Positions 33,064 through 41,175 of a stretch of 64,000 bases of DNA are shown piece after piece (the first letter of the stretch is position 1; every line of letters begins with the position of its first letter). The stretch is from Spirochaetes bacterium RBG_16_49_21 (GTDB lineage Bacteria; Spirochaetota; UBA4802; UBA5550). Below the pieces are notes generated by a model. That model searched no databases, was not told the origin of the DNA, and worked only from the letters and a program-made list of their open reading frames with translations. Position numbers and translations under genes: made by a program. The DNA lies in assembly GCA_001829495.1 (NCBI GenBank), contig MIBJ01000022.1, positions 17,059-81,058 of the forward strand, written 5' to 3'.

Positions 33064-33333
33064 ATGAAGAAGAAATTAGCATTACTCTTATCGATCTTTA
33101 TGCTACTTACGGTAAGCGCCGTTCTGCTGGCAAATGTAAAAATCATGAATAAAGAGGTCGGCGGTAAAAAAGTGCATGATGCAACGAAGAACGGCCAAAA
33201 GGTGAATACCTGCAACTACTGCCATGTTACGGCAAAACTTGAGAAAAAGAAGCTGGGATATTTGAAAGGTCAGCCGAAGTTCGCGACACTGAAAAGTATA
33301 GCCCAGTGCGCGGGACCAACGTGCCATCATTAA
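33064..33333 (+). CDS. small exported c-type cytochrome-like protein
   Basis: 89 residues. The signal peptide MKKKLALLLSIFMLLTVSAV ends near LLANVK. The mature part has CNYCH, a standard c-heme site, and ends in CAGPTCHH, a CX4CH site of the kind found in some multiheme cytochromes. Two or more extra histidines could be distal ligands. It is flanked by hairpins on both sides, so it is probably its own transcript, but its position directly after the Glp/Hdr genes suggests it accepts electrons from the fused cytochrome. AATGGAGGATTC precedes the ATG. Confidence 0.75.
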   Translation: MKKKLALLLSIFMLLTVSAVLLANVKIMNKEVGGKKVHDATKNGQKVNTCNYCHVTAKLEKKKLGYLKGQPKFATLKSIAQCAGPTCHH

Positions 33334-33362
33334 ACTTGTTGCATAGCTACTGATAATTATTT

Positions 33363-33398
33363 ATTTTTACCCCCGCCGAAGGCGGCGGGGGTAAAAAT
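33363..33398. terminator. hairpin after the small cytochrome gene
   Basis: A 15-bp stem (ATTTTTACCCCCGCC and complement) with 6-base loop GAAGGC and A/T-rich ends, so it can terminate in both directions. It belongs to the same CCGCC/GGCGG hairpin family as 32985-33020. Confidence 0.75.
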
Positions 33399-33512
33399 GA
33401 TTGATTAGATATACTCGTTCACCCGCTTCTCAAAAACATCCGCAGGCCTCAAAGCTTTTTGCAGAGGCTCCTTTAACGTACGCGATAAGCAATAATACAA
33501 AAGGAGAAAACC

Positions 33513-34298
33513 ATGCATCTCAACGATCTCTTCAGCCTTAAAAAAAAGGTGGCGCTGGTCACGGGCGGAGGCAGGGGTATAGGGAAATTCATTGCAACGG
33601 GGCTTGCGGAGGCCGGAGCTGATATTATAATCGCCTCCCGCAAGATGGAAAATTTGCAAAAGACCGCCCAGGAAATACAAAAACTCGGCGTCAAGTGCCT
33701 GCCGGTACAGTGCGATATCGGGGTCAAAGAGGATATACACAAGCTGGTGAACACCGCCAAGAAGGAATTCGGCGGCGTCGATATTCTGGTAAACAACGCC
33801 GGAGTCACCTGGGGCGCACCGACGCTCGATTTTCCCCTGGATAAATGGGAAAAGGTGTTCGACGTCAACGTCAAGGGGGTATGGATCATCACCCAGGAGA
33901 TTGCCAAAATCATGAAAGAAAAAGGGGGCGGGAAGATCATCAACATATCGTCCATAATGGGATTCAGGGGATCCCCTGAAGAGGCGCATCCGGCAGTGCC
34001 CTACAACTCATCAAAGGCGGCCATTAACCTCCTTACCATGAACCTCGCCATCAAGCTTGCGCGCTACAAGATATACGTGAACGCCATTGCTCCCGGCTTC
34101 TTCCACACTGATATGATGGGCTATCTTGACAAGCCGGAGATGAAGCAGCTCAAGGATGTCATGATCATGTCCATACCGATACCCAAGATCGGGGAAGAAG
34201 ACGACGTCAAGGGTCTGGCGGTATTCCTCGCATCAAAGGCTTCTGATTACGTTACCGGCGTTGTCATACCGGTCGACGGGGGAATGCTGGCGAAATAA
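33513..34298 (+). CDS. short-chain dehydrogenase/reductase
   Basis: 261 residues, classical SDR. The cofactor-binding motif is VTGGGRGIGKFIATGL (TGxxxGIG), followed by NNAGVTWG, an active-site serine in INISSIMGFRGS and the catalytic YNSSK motif, then the C-terminal PVDGGMLAK. The protein resembles gluconate 5-dehydrogenase/3-oxoacyl reductase types; the substrate cannot be read. AAAGGAGAAAACC precedes the ATG. It is convergent with the thiamine-diphosphate enzyme and resembles the SDR gene at 36015. Confidence 0.88.
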   Translation: MHLNDLFSLKKKVALVTGGGRGIGKFIATGLAEAGADIIIASRKMENLQKTAQEIQKLGVKCLPVQCDIGVKEDIHKLVNTAKKEFGGVDILVNNAGVTWGAPTLDFPLDKWEKVFDVNVKGVWIITQEIAKIMKEKGGGKIINISSIMGFRGSPEEAHPAVPYNSSKAAINLLTMNLAIKLARYKIYVNAIAPGFFHTDMMGYLDKPEMKQLKDVMIMSIPIPKIGEEDDVKGLAVFLASKASDYVTGVVIPVDGGMLAK

Positions 34299-34419
34299 GC
34301 CCGGTGCCTCATGGCCATTGACCGTGAGTACTTTGTTGCGGCGGCCGGGGAAAGAATAAGATTACAGATTTTAAAAACAAGGGCGGCCGGAGATCCGGTA
34401 TGCGATACGCTGTACACGC

Positions 34420-35967
34420 TTACAGGAACATCTCAATAAGGTGCGGCCCATCCTCCGCGAGCGCCTTTTGCAGCTCAACCGCCAGCTCCTGCGCGGTGCG
34501 TACTCTCGTCGAAGGCACCCCTAAACCCTGACCGATGCTTACCCAGTCTATACCGGATAGATCCAGGAGATTTGCGGTATTTCCCCCCTTATAGGACACG
34601 CCGGCGCGCGCCAGCTCGACCTTGAGTATATTATAGCTGCGATTCGCGCAGATCAATGTAGTGACATTGAGCCCCTCCCGGGCCTGCGTCCATAGTGCCT
34701 GGACGGTGTACATGCAGCTGCCGTCCGCCTCCAGATTGATCACCGGCCGGTCAGGGCAGGCCACCGCAGCCCCGACCGCACAGGACGGCCCCAGTCCGAG
34801 GGAGCCGCCCGTAAGGGTCAGGAGGCTGAACTGCGGCGCGCCCCCGCTCTGGGGATAATAGTGGGCGCCGCTCGTGATCGACTCGTCAACGATGATGGCG
34901 CCCTCAGGCTGGAGAGCGGCGAGGAGCGTGCAGATAATAGCCCCTGACAGAGGACCCTCCGGCAGGCCGGGGCGCTTCAGCCGGGCAAGAATGCTCCGGT
35001 CAGGAGACGCGGGAGCGCCGAGCGCGTCCGCGAGGTCTTTCAATCCCTTTTGCATGTCCCTGCCGTCGCCCAGATAAATGCATCTCTGGTCATCGCGCAG
35101 GAGGGGGCTTTCCATCCCCTTATAGCCGAAAAAGGCCACCGGCTTTTGCGCACCGGCCAGAATGACGCATTGATAAGCTGCCAGCATGGTGATCGCCATC
35201 TCCGGGAAGTACGGAATGCGCTGCAGATCCGGCAGGCCCGCGCCCCTCTCCATGTGAGCGGGGAAACATTCAGCAAGAAGGTCGCATCCGGCGACTGCCC
35301 TGATTCGCGCAGCCTGGACGAGCCCCTCCCTTTGCAATCCCCTGCCTCCAATAATGAGCGCCGTCTTCTTTCCGCTCCGGAGAACTCTTACCGCATCTTC
35401 AAGGGGAAACTCCCTTGTTTGCATAGGATACTCCGGCATCGGTGAAATACCATCGTCTTCGCACTCGCTCCATTGATGGTCCTGGGGAACGATGAGCGTG
35501 GCTATCTGCCCCTTGAGGGAGGCGGCAACCGCCTCGGCCGCGTCCCGGCCGAGGCTCTCGGCTGACGTGCTCGTACGCCGCCACCCGGATACGGCCGCGG
35601 CCATTGACTCGATATCCATGGCAAGAGGCGGGTCAGCCGGGCGGTGCCAGGTTACATGCTCGCCGATGACATTGAATACGGGCGTGCCCGCCCTCCGGGC
35701 GTTATGGAGATTCGAAATTCCGTTGGCGAGTCCGGGACCCAGATGAAGAAGGGTCATAGCAGGCTTGCCGAGCATACGGCCGTATCCGTCAGCCGCTCCG
35801 GTGCACACCCCTTCAAACAGACCCAGGTAGGCGCGCATGCCGGGGACCGAATCCAAAGCGGCAACCAGCGGCAGCTCCGTGGTTCCGGGATTGGAAAAAC
35901 AGACCTCAACTCCGGATGCAACGGCGGACCGGACGAGCAGATCCGCTCCCTTTACGGCATTTCCCAT
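34420..35967 (-). CDS. thiamine-diphosphate-dependent acetolactate-synthase-like enzyme
   Basis: 515 residues from the ATG at 35967, chosen because GGAGGAACC lies just upstream and the preceding in-frame residues are a low-complexity arginine-rich stretch unlike the family. It has the three-domain layout of the family: an N-terminal pyrimidine-binding domain with the catalytic glutamate in LGLFEGVCTGAADGYGR, a central FAD/nucleotide-like domain, and a C-terminal diphosphate-binding domain with NLEADGSCMYT and CANRSYN. Relatives include IlvB-like proteins of unassigned substrate, benzoylformate decarboxylase and benzaldehyde lyase. No small IlvN subunit is adjacent, so branched-chain synthesis is unlikely. 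It runs 47 bases downstream of an SDR gene on the same strand. Confidence 0.82.
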   Translation of the reverse strand: MGNAVKGADLLVRSAVASGVEVCFSNPGTTELPLVAALDSVPGMRAYLGLFEGVCTGAADGYGRMLGKPAMTLLHLGPGLANGISNLHNARRAGTPVFNVIGEHVTWHRPADPPLAMDIESMAAAVSGWRRTSTSAESLGRDAAEAVAASLKGQIATLIVPQDHQWSECEDDGISPMPEYPMQTREFPLEDAVRVLRSGKKTALIIGGRGLQREGLVQAARIRAVAGCDLLAECFPAHMERGAGLPDLQRIPYFPEMAITMLAAYQCVILAGAQKPVAFFGYKGMESPLLRDDQRCIYLGDGRDMQKGLKDLADALGAPASPDRSILARLKRPGLPEGPLSGAIICTLLAALQPEGAIIVDESITSGAHYYPQSGGAPQFSLLTLTGGSLGLGPSCAVGAAVACPDRPVINLEADGSCMYTVQALWTQAREGLNVTTLICANRSYNILKVELARAGVSYKGGNTANLLDLSGIDWVSIGQGLGVPSTRVRTAQELAVELQKALAEDGPHLIEMFL

Positions 35968-36014
35968 GGTTCCTCCGGAAAGCGGCGAATTAAGAATTAA
36001 TCCTGATGCCGATC

Positions 36015-36827
36015 TCACCCCTCCTCTGCCTTGAGCATTGAAGCCAGGAGCACGCCGCCGTCGATGACGATCTCCGCGCCGGTGGTATAGTCGGAGGCGT
36101 CCGAAGCAAGATAAACCGCTGCGCCGGCAATATCGTCCGGGTCGCCGATGCGTCCCGCCGGAATGAGTTTCCCGGTCAAATCTTTCGCCTTTTTGGCTTC
36201 TTCGGGACTGAGGTGAAACCAATGCGAGTTCATCATTTTAGTGTCGACCGCTCCTGGTGCGATTGTATTAACCTGTATGTTGAACTGAGCAAGCTCAGAT
36301 GCAAAGGCATGGGTAATCATGCGGACGCCGGCCTTTGAGATGGAGTAGACGCTCACGCCCTGCTCCGGTTTGAAGCCGTCGATCGAGGCTATGTTTATAA
36401 TCTTGCCCTTACCCTGTTTTTTCATGATACGGGCGGCGGCCTGGCTGGTGAAGTAAACTCCCTTCAAGTTAAGGTTCATAATGGTCTCCCAGAGCCGCTC
36501 CTCGGCGTCAAGCACCGAGGCCATGGCCGGGCTGGCCCCGGCATTGTTCACCAGGATGTCGATCCTGCCGAATTTATTCATCACCGCTTCGACCATCTTT
36601 TGTATCTCTTCGATCTTACCCAGGTGAGACTGGATCGGCACTGCTTCCCCGCCGAAGGATTTTATCTCCGCTGCAACGGCATTAAGATCATCAATTTTGC
36701 GGCTGGTGACCGCCACACGGGCGCCCGCTTTTGCGAGGCCCTGGGCTATCGCCTTCCCTATGCCGCGGCTCCCCCCGGTAACCACAGCCACCTTCCCTTT
36801 TAATGAAAATTTTGAAAGATCAAACAT
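36015..36827 (-). CDS. short-chain dehydrogenase/reductase
   Basis: 270 residues from the ATG at 36827, which is preceded by GGAGGAGTG. An upstream in-frame ATG falls inside a palindromic repeat and is rejected. It has VTGGSRGIGKAIAQGL, NNAGASPAM, serine in INIASIDGF, the YSISKAG motif and a C-terminal VIDGGVLL. It is like the 33513 gene but not a close duplicate. Placed directly before the thiamine-diphosphate enzyme on the same strand, it may reduce or oxidise its acyloin or keto product. That link is an inference. Confidence 0.88.
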   Translation of the reverse strand: MFDLSKFSLKGKVAVVTGGSRGIGKAIAQGLAKAGARVAVTSRKIDDLNAVAAEIKSFGGEAVPIQSHLGKIEEIQKMVEAVMNKFGRIDILVNNAGASPAMASVLDAEERLWETIMNLNLKGVYFTSQAAARIMKKQGKGKIINIASIDGFKPEQGVSVYSISKAGVRMITHAFASELAQFNIQVNTIAPGAVDTKMMNSHWFHLSPEEAKKAKDLTGKLIPAGRIGDPDDIAGAAVYLASDASDYTTGAEIVIDGGVLLASMLKAEEG

Positions 36828-36864
36828 CGGACACTCCTCCTGAAATAGTAACAATATATTTCCC

Positions 36865-36908
36865 CGAACCATGAAGGCGGGGATGATCATCCCCGCTTTC
36901 ATGGTTCG
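36865..36908. repeat. 44-base palindromic repeat
   Basis: The arms are 20 bases (CGAACCATGAAGGCGGGGAT and a complement with one mismatch) around GATC. A close relative with 17-base arms lies at 50625-50662. Both contain ATGAAGGCGGGGAT / ATCCCCGC. Likely a REP-type dispersed element. Confidence 0.8.
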
Positions 36909-36915
36909 CCTCGGC

Positions 36916-37227
36916 TCAAATTAAAAAAATATCCTGGTTATCGTCAATCTTGAGCTTCAAACCGGTTAGATTGTCCATCTTGTCGAAAACCGAGCTGAAT
37001 TTATATACGGAACCATCGTCAACATTAAAAATTGAAAGATGGCATTCACACAGCAATTTATTCAGTGCCCCGTCCCATACAATTTCCCCCCCTTCGTGGG
37101 GGCAGACCGAATTATACGCCACAATCCTGCCGTTGTTTGTTTTCACCAGAATATAGCTTTTCCCCTCATGTTCAAAATTAATAGATGCGCCCCGCTTCAG
37201 GTCCTTGACATCAGTGATCTTTTTCAT
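36916..37227 (-). CDS. Rieske [2Fe-2S] domain protein
   Basis: 103 residues from the ATG at 37227 (MKKITDVKDLKRG); an in-frame ATG 16 codons upstream has a poorer context. It has the two cluster-binding pairs SVCPHEGGE (CPH) and LCECHLSIFN (CxxH) expected of Rieske ferredoxins. It lacks a membrane anchor, so it is a soluble electron carrier, as used by some oxygenases or nitrite-reductase small subunits. The CPHxG...GP loop is modified. It lies upstream of the SDR gene on the same strand, separated by a palindromic repeat. The partner is unknown. Confidence 0.87.
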   Translation of the reverse strand: MKKITDVKDLKRGASINFEHEGKSYILVKTNNGRIVAYNSVCPHEGGEIVWDGALNKLLCECHLSIFNVDDGSVYKFSSVFDKMDNLTGLKLKIDDNQDIFLI

Positions 37228-37336
37228 AGTATATCTCCTGCCGAGCCGGAAAAAATTAATTAGATTAAAATACAATTGATTGTTAAAAGCGTCAATCTAT
37301 TTTGCAACGGTAAATTTGACTTATTGCAAAACTAAC

Positions 37337-37463
37337 TGTCATTGCGAGGAGCGCCAGCGACGAAGCAATCCGCATCAGAAAAGAAAAAAGGCCTTATTAA
37401 ATATTAACAACAGGCGTTTTTTTGTAGCATTAGCAGATTGCTTCGCTACGCTCGCAATGACAG
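37337..37463. repeat. MITE-like inverted repeat
   Basis: A left arm CTGTCATTGCGAGGAGCG...GACGAAGCAATC (37337-37370) and a right arm GATTGCTTCGCTACGCTCG then CAATGACAG (37436-37463) are imperfect complements. They enclose an AT-rich centre of about 65 bases. This is the widespread 'cattgcgag...gaagcaatc' palindrome type found in many genomes. No open frame is inside. Confidence 0.8.
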
Positions 37464-37528
37464 GGTAGATACGTTTAATCAGTACACTATCGAAGGAACA
37501 AAAAACATTCTTTGACAGGATTACCAGA

Positions 37529-38095
37529 ATGAACCCCAAAGAACTCATCGAAACATTGAACGCGCAAATCGAGGATACCTTCAGTCTTCTTGAACTCTGG
37601 TTTTCCAAGGATATACGTTTACGAAAATTCCGCTCCGGCGATGAGGAGATGACTATTGACCTGATTCTCGAGCACATTTCCCTTGCTAACCGTTATCTCT
37701 TGATCTTAATAAGAAAAGGGACGAAAAAGGCATTGCGCAAGGCGAGCCGGGCCGATCTCGAAAAAGAGCTGAAAGACTACAGGCTGTCCAGTCAAGGGCT
37801 TGAGCAGATCGGGATTAACAATTCCTTCATCTGGAAAAGTCCGAAACATATGATCCCCTCCGGGGAAAGATCTTTATCTGAAATACGGAGGGAGCTTGCA
37901 AAACAACAAGGCCTGCTTCTTGAAAATCTTTCACTGCTTAAAAACGGAGAAGGAGTATTGCATAAAACCTCGATGTCGGTCAATTCATTGGGCAGGCTGG
38001 ACGTGTATCAGTACATCTATTTTCTGCTCAAGCATGCGCGGCGGCACCTGCAACAGATGGAACAGATCGAAAATGAATACAACAGCAGGCGCTAG
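37529..38095 (+). CDS. DinB-like four-helix protein
   Basis: 188 residues, all helical and soluble. Histidines in LILEHISLANRYLL near residue 55 and in LLKHARRHLQQMEQIE near the C-terminus are spaced as the metal-binding triad of the DinB/YfiT superfamily. Members act as thiol transferases, hydrolases or stress proteins; no specific activity can be inferred. No clear ribosome-binding site precedes the ATG at 37529. It lies next to the MITE-like repeat and is transcribed alone, toward the convergent amidase gene. Confidence 0.72.
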   Translation: MNPKELIETLNAQIEDTFSLLELWFSKDIRLRKFRSGDEEMTIDLILEHISLANRYLLILIRKGTKKALRKASRADLEKELKDYRLSSQGLEQIGINNSFIWKSPKHMIPSGERSLSEIRRELAKQQGLLLENLSLLKNGEGVLHKTSMSVNSLGRLDVYQYIYFLLKHARRHLQQMEQIENEYNSRR

Positions 38096-38125
38096 TGCCG
38101 CTCCCGCATGATTATTCCAGTGATT

Positions 38126-39493
38126 TTATCGACCCTCCTTTCTGATCCGGTTCTTCACATATTTTCGTATGGCTTCATGGTACGCCCGGGCGACAAGCTT
38201 CACCCTTTCGGGTACCTTTCCCTCGGTGATCGAAGAAAGCTCGACCGCCTCTCTCATATTGTTCTGCTGAAGCGGCTCGCCCAGGCAGAGGACGCCCCGC
38301 ACCAGGCGGGTCATCCTGAAATTGCGGGCGTACAACCCCTTCGAACAAAAGTCAGCCGGCAGGGCGTTCGGAAACGACTCATGCGCCGGCGGCACATCCA
38401 GTAATTTTTCGAAATTCTCAAGCACATATTTCGCATAGAGTATCGAATTCTCGAGATCTGGTGATATGATAAGCCTGAGAAATTCGATCCGCGACTCGAC
38501 TGCATCGAGCTCTCCCCGGAGAAAGCCGCCGGGCACATACACCGAACAAAAATCCCTGCCGGTCTCCGATATCGATTTCACGACATCTTCGATCTCTTTA
38601 AGCCTTTGTGTCGCTGTGGCTGATTTGTTGCCGAGGATATTCTTGATCCGGAGATACTTGCTGCGGTACGCCGGATCATCGTCCATTGCGTCATAGTGCA
38701 CGAGAACCGTGATGTGGGGGTGGAAGGCGTTGATGAGCCTCGCCCGGTACGGCATCTCGATCTCGCTGTTGAAAAACTTCAGCTTCTCCTCTTCCCGGGC
38801 ACGGTTAAGCAGGCTGGCGGCCGTCTCGGCGCTGATATGCCTATCGCGCAATTTTTCATATACGGCCTGACGGAAGTTCCCCCGGAGCCAGGAGCCATAC
38901 GGCACCGGATAAACCTGCCTGCCGGAATTCCTGGTGAGCATCACCCGTGCCCCGTCTTTTTCCAGCATATCTTTCAGAGTCCGGGCTGTGGCTAAATTAA
39001 GCGCTGCCTCGTAAAATTTAATTGATGATCCTTGGGAATTGATGAGCCACATAAACTTTCCCTCGCGGATCGCCTCATCAAACGAACCGGCGCTGTGTCC
39101 GGGATCGACGGCCACACGGATCCCCTCCAGAGGCATTGACGGATTTTCGCCGGTATGCGTAATCCTCTTGTCCTGAGATTCGATTTTTTTAATGAAATCA
39201 CCGGTGAACCTTGACGATCCCTTGCTCCGGTAAGCCCTATTGATAGAGGAATCATCAAGCACGCCGAGCATTTTGAGAAACACCTGATATTCATCCTCAT
39301 AAATTCTGCACTCTATCCTCCCGGTTTTTTTATCTTCAGGAGATGCATACATGGTGACGGAATCCCGCTCAAGCGAAACGAAGCCTTCAAGAGAGGGATC
39401 GCCGACAAGCAGGGCAAGGCGGCGGCTCCGCCGGTCACATCCGACTGAAAGGACGACTAAGAATATCCAGATAAAAACATATTTTTTTTTCAT
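38126..39493 (-). CDS. N-acetylmuramoyl-L-alanine amidase-like lipoprotein
   Basis: 455 residues. The signal peptide MKKKYVFIWIFLVVLSVGC ends in a lipobox Cys. The body carries the zinc-amidase (Amidase_3) motifs: VAVDPGHSAGS with the first zinc His, EAALNLATARTLKDMLE with the glutamate, VLVHYDAMD with the second His, and a catalytic-site VESRIEFLR region. Such enzymes cut between MurNAc and the stem peptide during cell separation. The 200-residue insert between the glutamate and second-His motifs is longer than usual. It is anchored in the periplasm, with no other wall gene adjacent. Confidence 0.8.
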   Translation of the reverse strand: MKKKYVFIWIFLVVLSVGCDRRSRRLALLVGDPSLEGFVSLERDSVTMYASPEDKKTGRIECRIYEDEYQVFLKMLGVLDDSSINRAYRSKGSSRFTGDFIKKIESQDKRITHTGENPSMPLEGIRVAVDPGHSAGSFDEAIREGKFMWLINSQGSSIKFYEAALNLATARTLKDMLEKDGARVMLTRNSGRQVYPVPYGSWLRGNFRQAVYEKLRDRHISAETAASLLNRAREEEKLKFFNSEIEMPYRARLINAFHPHITVLVHYDAMDDDPAYRSKYLRIKNILGNKSATATQRLKEIEDVVKSISETGRDFCSVYVPGGFLRGELDAVESRIEFLRLIISPDLENSILYAKYVLENFEKLLDVPPAHESFPNALPADFCSKGLYARNFRMTRLVRGVLCLGEPLQQNNMREAVELSSITEGKVPERVKLVARAYHEAIRKYVKNRIRKEGR

Positions 39494-39550
39494 GACTTAT
39501 GACTCTTCAGATATCTGATAATTTCTCGCAAAGGCGCGGCAAACTCACTC

Positions 39551-39693
39551 CCCGACCTCCCCCCCCCCCGCCCCCTCTCCCATTAAGAAATGAAAAAAGG
39601 AGAGGGGGGGTCTAAGGATGAAGCTTGGTATTTCGAAAACCCTCTCCTTTCTTCCGAGATTAATGGGAGAGGGTGCGCGGAGCGCGGGTGAGG
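39551..39693. repeat. GC-rich inverted repeat (TGACCTCACCC family), copy 1
   Basis: It begins GACCTCCCCCCC...CCCTCTCC and ends GGGAGAGGGTGCGCGGAGCGCGGGTGAGGTCA, with an AT-rich middle. Two further copies lie at 47437-47566 and 57085-57285. The ends GACCTCACC/GGTGAGGTC are inverted relative to each other, MITE-like. A 14-C run lies inside. Confidence 0.8.
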
Positions 39694-40704
39694 TCAAGGA
39701 CTCGCCGCTTTGCCGAATAACCGTCCGATCCTTGCTCTTAAATCCGGTACAACGACCGCTTTATGGATCGAGCAAAATTCATGGATGACCTCAGACACCG
39801 CGGGCGCGCGGAGATATCCATACACCTTATGAGCGTCTTTTTTCCCTTTATACTCGTAATTATTGCAGATTATCATATCCTCCGGCCCGACCCCCCGGGA
39901 ATTCTTTTGAAAATCATCCGCGAGATTATAATTCAATGCGATCGGATCGTCCAGATCGGAAAAATTATACCATTTATTCCTGATATTTTCCGGAGACGGA
40001 GTCAATTTATCCTTCTGGAAATCCCTTCCCTGTTCATGAAATATCTTCTTGCGTATTACCGGAAATCCGAGGGGAGAGCCCATGGTGATTAAAGTATGGA
40101 TAGGGATATAGGGAACCGCCTGGGTCAGTACATCGTAGGCTATAATCGTCCCCATGGAATGGGCTATAAGAAGTATGTCCCTGTTCCGGTATTTCTCAAG
40201 CACATCAGAAAGCCTCGCGCGAATAGCGTCCCGGGCGCGCAAGCCTTTGCATTTCGGCACGGCGCAGACATGATGATAATAGAGATTCAAGTCCTTGAAA
40301 AGGCCCCGAATCACCAGATCCGCGATCTTATCGTAGTTGATGAAACTCTTCTCCTGGAAAAAAATTGTATCGATCCCTTTTTCAAGCTTATCCAGGAGCT
40401 TTTTTTTGATCCAGTTTGGAGAAAAACCATCGTAGCTTCCCTGTTTCCCCGGAATATAGCGATCATTCAGATATAGATCGCTCTTCTTATTGGTTACATC
40501 CGGATCCAGCGGCGATGCATGAACGAGATCCGCCCAGTACACCAGCTCAAAACTGAACGGTGTCCGTTTATAGCCCAGGTTTGCCAGCCCCTCCCCGAGG
40601 GAGGTCTTCCACCATTTTTCCAGCAATTCCTTGGGCGGCTTATTGCCAAGGCCGTGGATACCAATGACAACCCCTCTTTTCAATATTTTATCAATGAGAT
40701 GCAT
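39694..40704 (-). CDS. alpha/beta-hydrolase (lipase/esterase-like)
   Basis: 336 residues, no signal peptide. It starts with the oxyanion-loop motif GVVIGIHGLGNKPP and has the nucleophile elbow LLIAHSMGTIIAYDV (GxSxG replaced by AHSMG, as in lipase class 3/PGAP1-like). A histidine is likely in the C-terminal segment. The closest style is the PGAP1/lipase family that acts on lipids. The reading frame ends beside the repeat at 39551. Upstream is a 200-base AT-rich spacer before the divergent YHS gene. Substrate unknown. Confidence 0.75.
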   Translation of the reverse strand: MHLIDKILKRGVVIGIHGLGNKPPKELLEKWWKTSLGEGLANLGYKRTPFSFELVYWADLVHASPLDPDVTNKKSDLYLNDRYIPGKQGSYDGFSPNWIKKKLLDKLEKGIDTIFFQEKSFINYDKIADLVIRGLFKDLNLYYHHVCAVPKCKGLRARDAIRARLSDVLEKYRNRDILLIAHSMGTIIAYDVLTQAVPYIPIHTLITMGSPLGFPVIRKKIFHEQGRDFQKDKLTPSPENIRNKWYNFSDLDDPIALNYNLADDFQKNSRGVGPEDMIICNNYEYKGKKDAHKVYGYLRAPAVSEVIHEFCSIHKAVVVPDLRARIGRLFGKAASP

Positions 40705-40957
40705 CCGGAATACGCTTTGTTTATTTAACCTTTGAGCTGTTTAAAAATTAACACCGGATAAATTCAAGTTAAATTCATTAAATGATAGAGAAAATGTCCA
40801 TTCAAGCCTCACGGCCCACTAAATACTCTTCGACGGGCTCAGTGCGTGAAATGAGTTTAGGAATTAATTCAGTAATAAGTTTAGAAGCTAATCTGAATAA
40901 AATTTGATTATCCAAGCTTTATTGAGTATTTTTATTCATTCCAGAGGGAGGTGTAGT

Positions 40958-41104
40958 ATGAGCGTAGATCCTGTATGCAAAATGTCGATCGATGACAAAG
41001 AAACATCATTACAACACGATTTTAAGGGTAAAACATATTACTTCTGCTCTGACGGGTGTTTGGAGAGATTCCGGTCAAGCCCGGATAAATTTATCGTCGC
41101 GTAA
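40958..41104 (+). CDS. YHS-domain metal-binding protein
   Basis: 48 residues, the complete small YHS domain. It reads VDPVCKMSIDDKETSLQHDF and then KTYYFCSDGCLERFRSSPDKF, with the cysteines and aromatic residues of this copper/heavy-metal-associated fold. GGGAGGTGTAG precedes the ATG at 40958; an upstream in-frame ATG is rejected. Stand-alone YHS proteins are thought to bind metal; partners are usually P-type ATPases, none here. It ends 22 bases before a large palindrome. Confidence 0.85.
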   Translation: MSVDPVCKMSIDDKETSLQHDFKGKTYYFCSDGCLERFRSSPDKFIVA

Positions 41105-41126
41105 TTTCCCCGCGGTCAGAGCAATA

Positions 41127-41175
41127 CGGTAACATTGCAGGGGCGGGGTTGAACCCCGCCCCTGCAATGTTACCG
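41127..41175. repeat. 49-base perfect palindrome at the flgJ 3' end
   Basis: Two perfectly complementary 24-base arms (starting CGGTAACATTGCAGGGGCGG) flank one central base, G at 41151. The palindrome overlaps the last codon and the stop of flgJ, so the final bases of the flagellar gene are supplied by the element. It can form a strong terminator for both the flg operon and the convergent YHS gene. Confidence 0.9.

Noticed and set aside
35968..36222. 85-codon N-terminal extension of the thiamine-diphosphate enzyme
   Set aside because: The extension is arginine-rich, unlike any member of the family, and overlaps the 3' end of the SDR gene; a strong GGAGG site precedes the ATG at 35967.
36916..37227. 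Rieske subunit of a ring-hydroxylating oxygenase
   Set aside because: There is no large catalytic subunit with a mononuclear-iron site nearby, and the protein is a single small Rieske domain.
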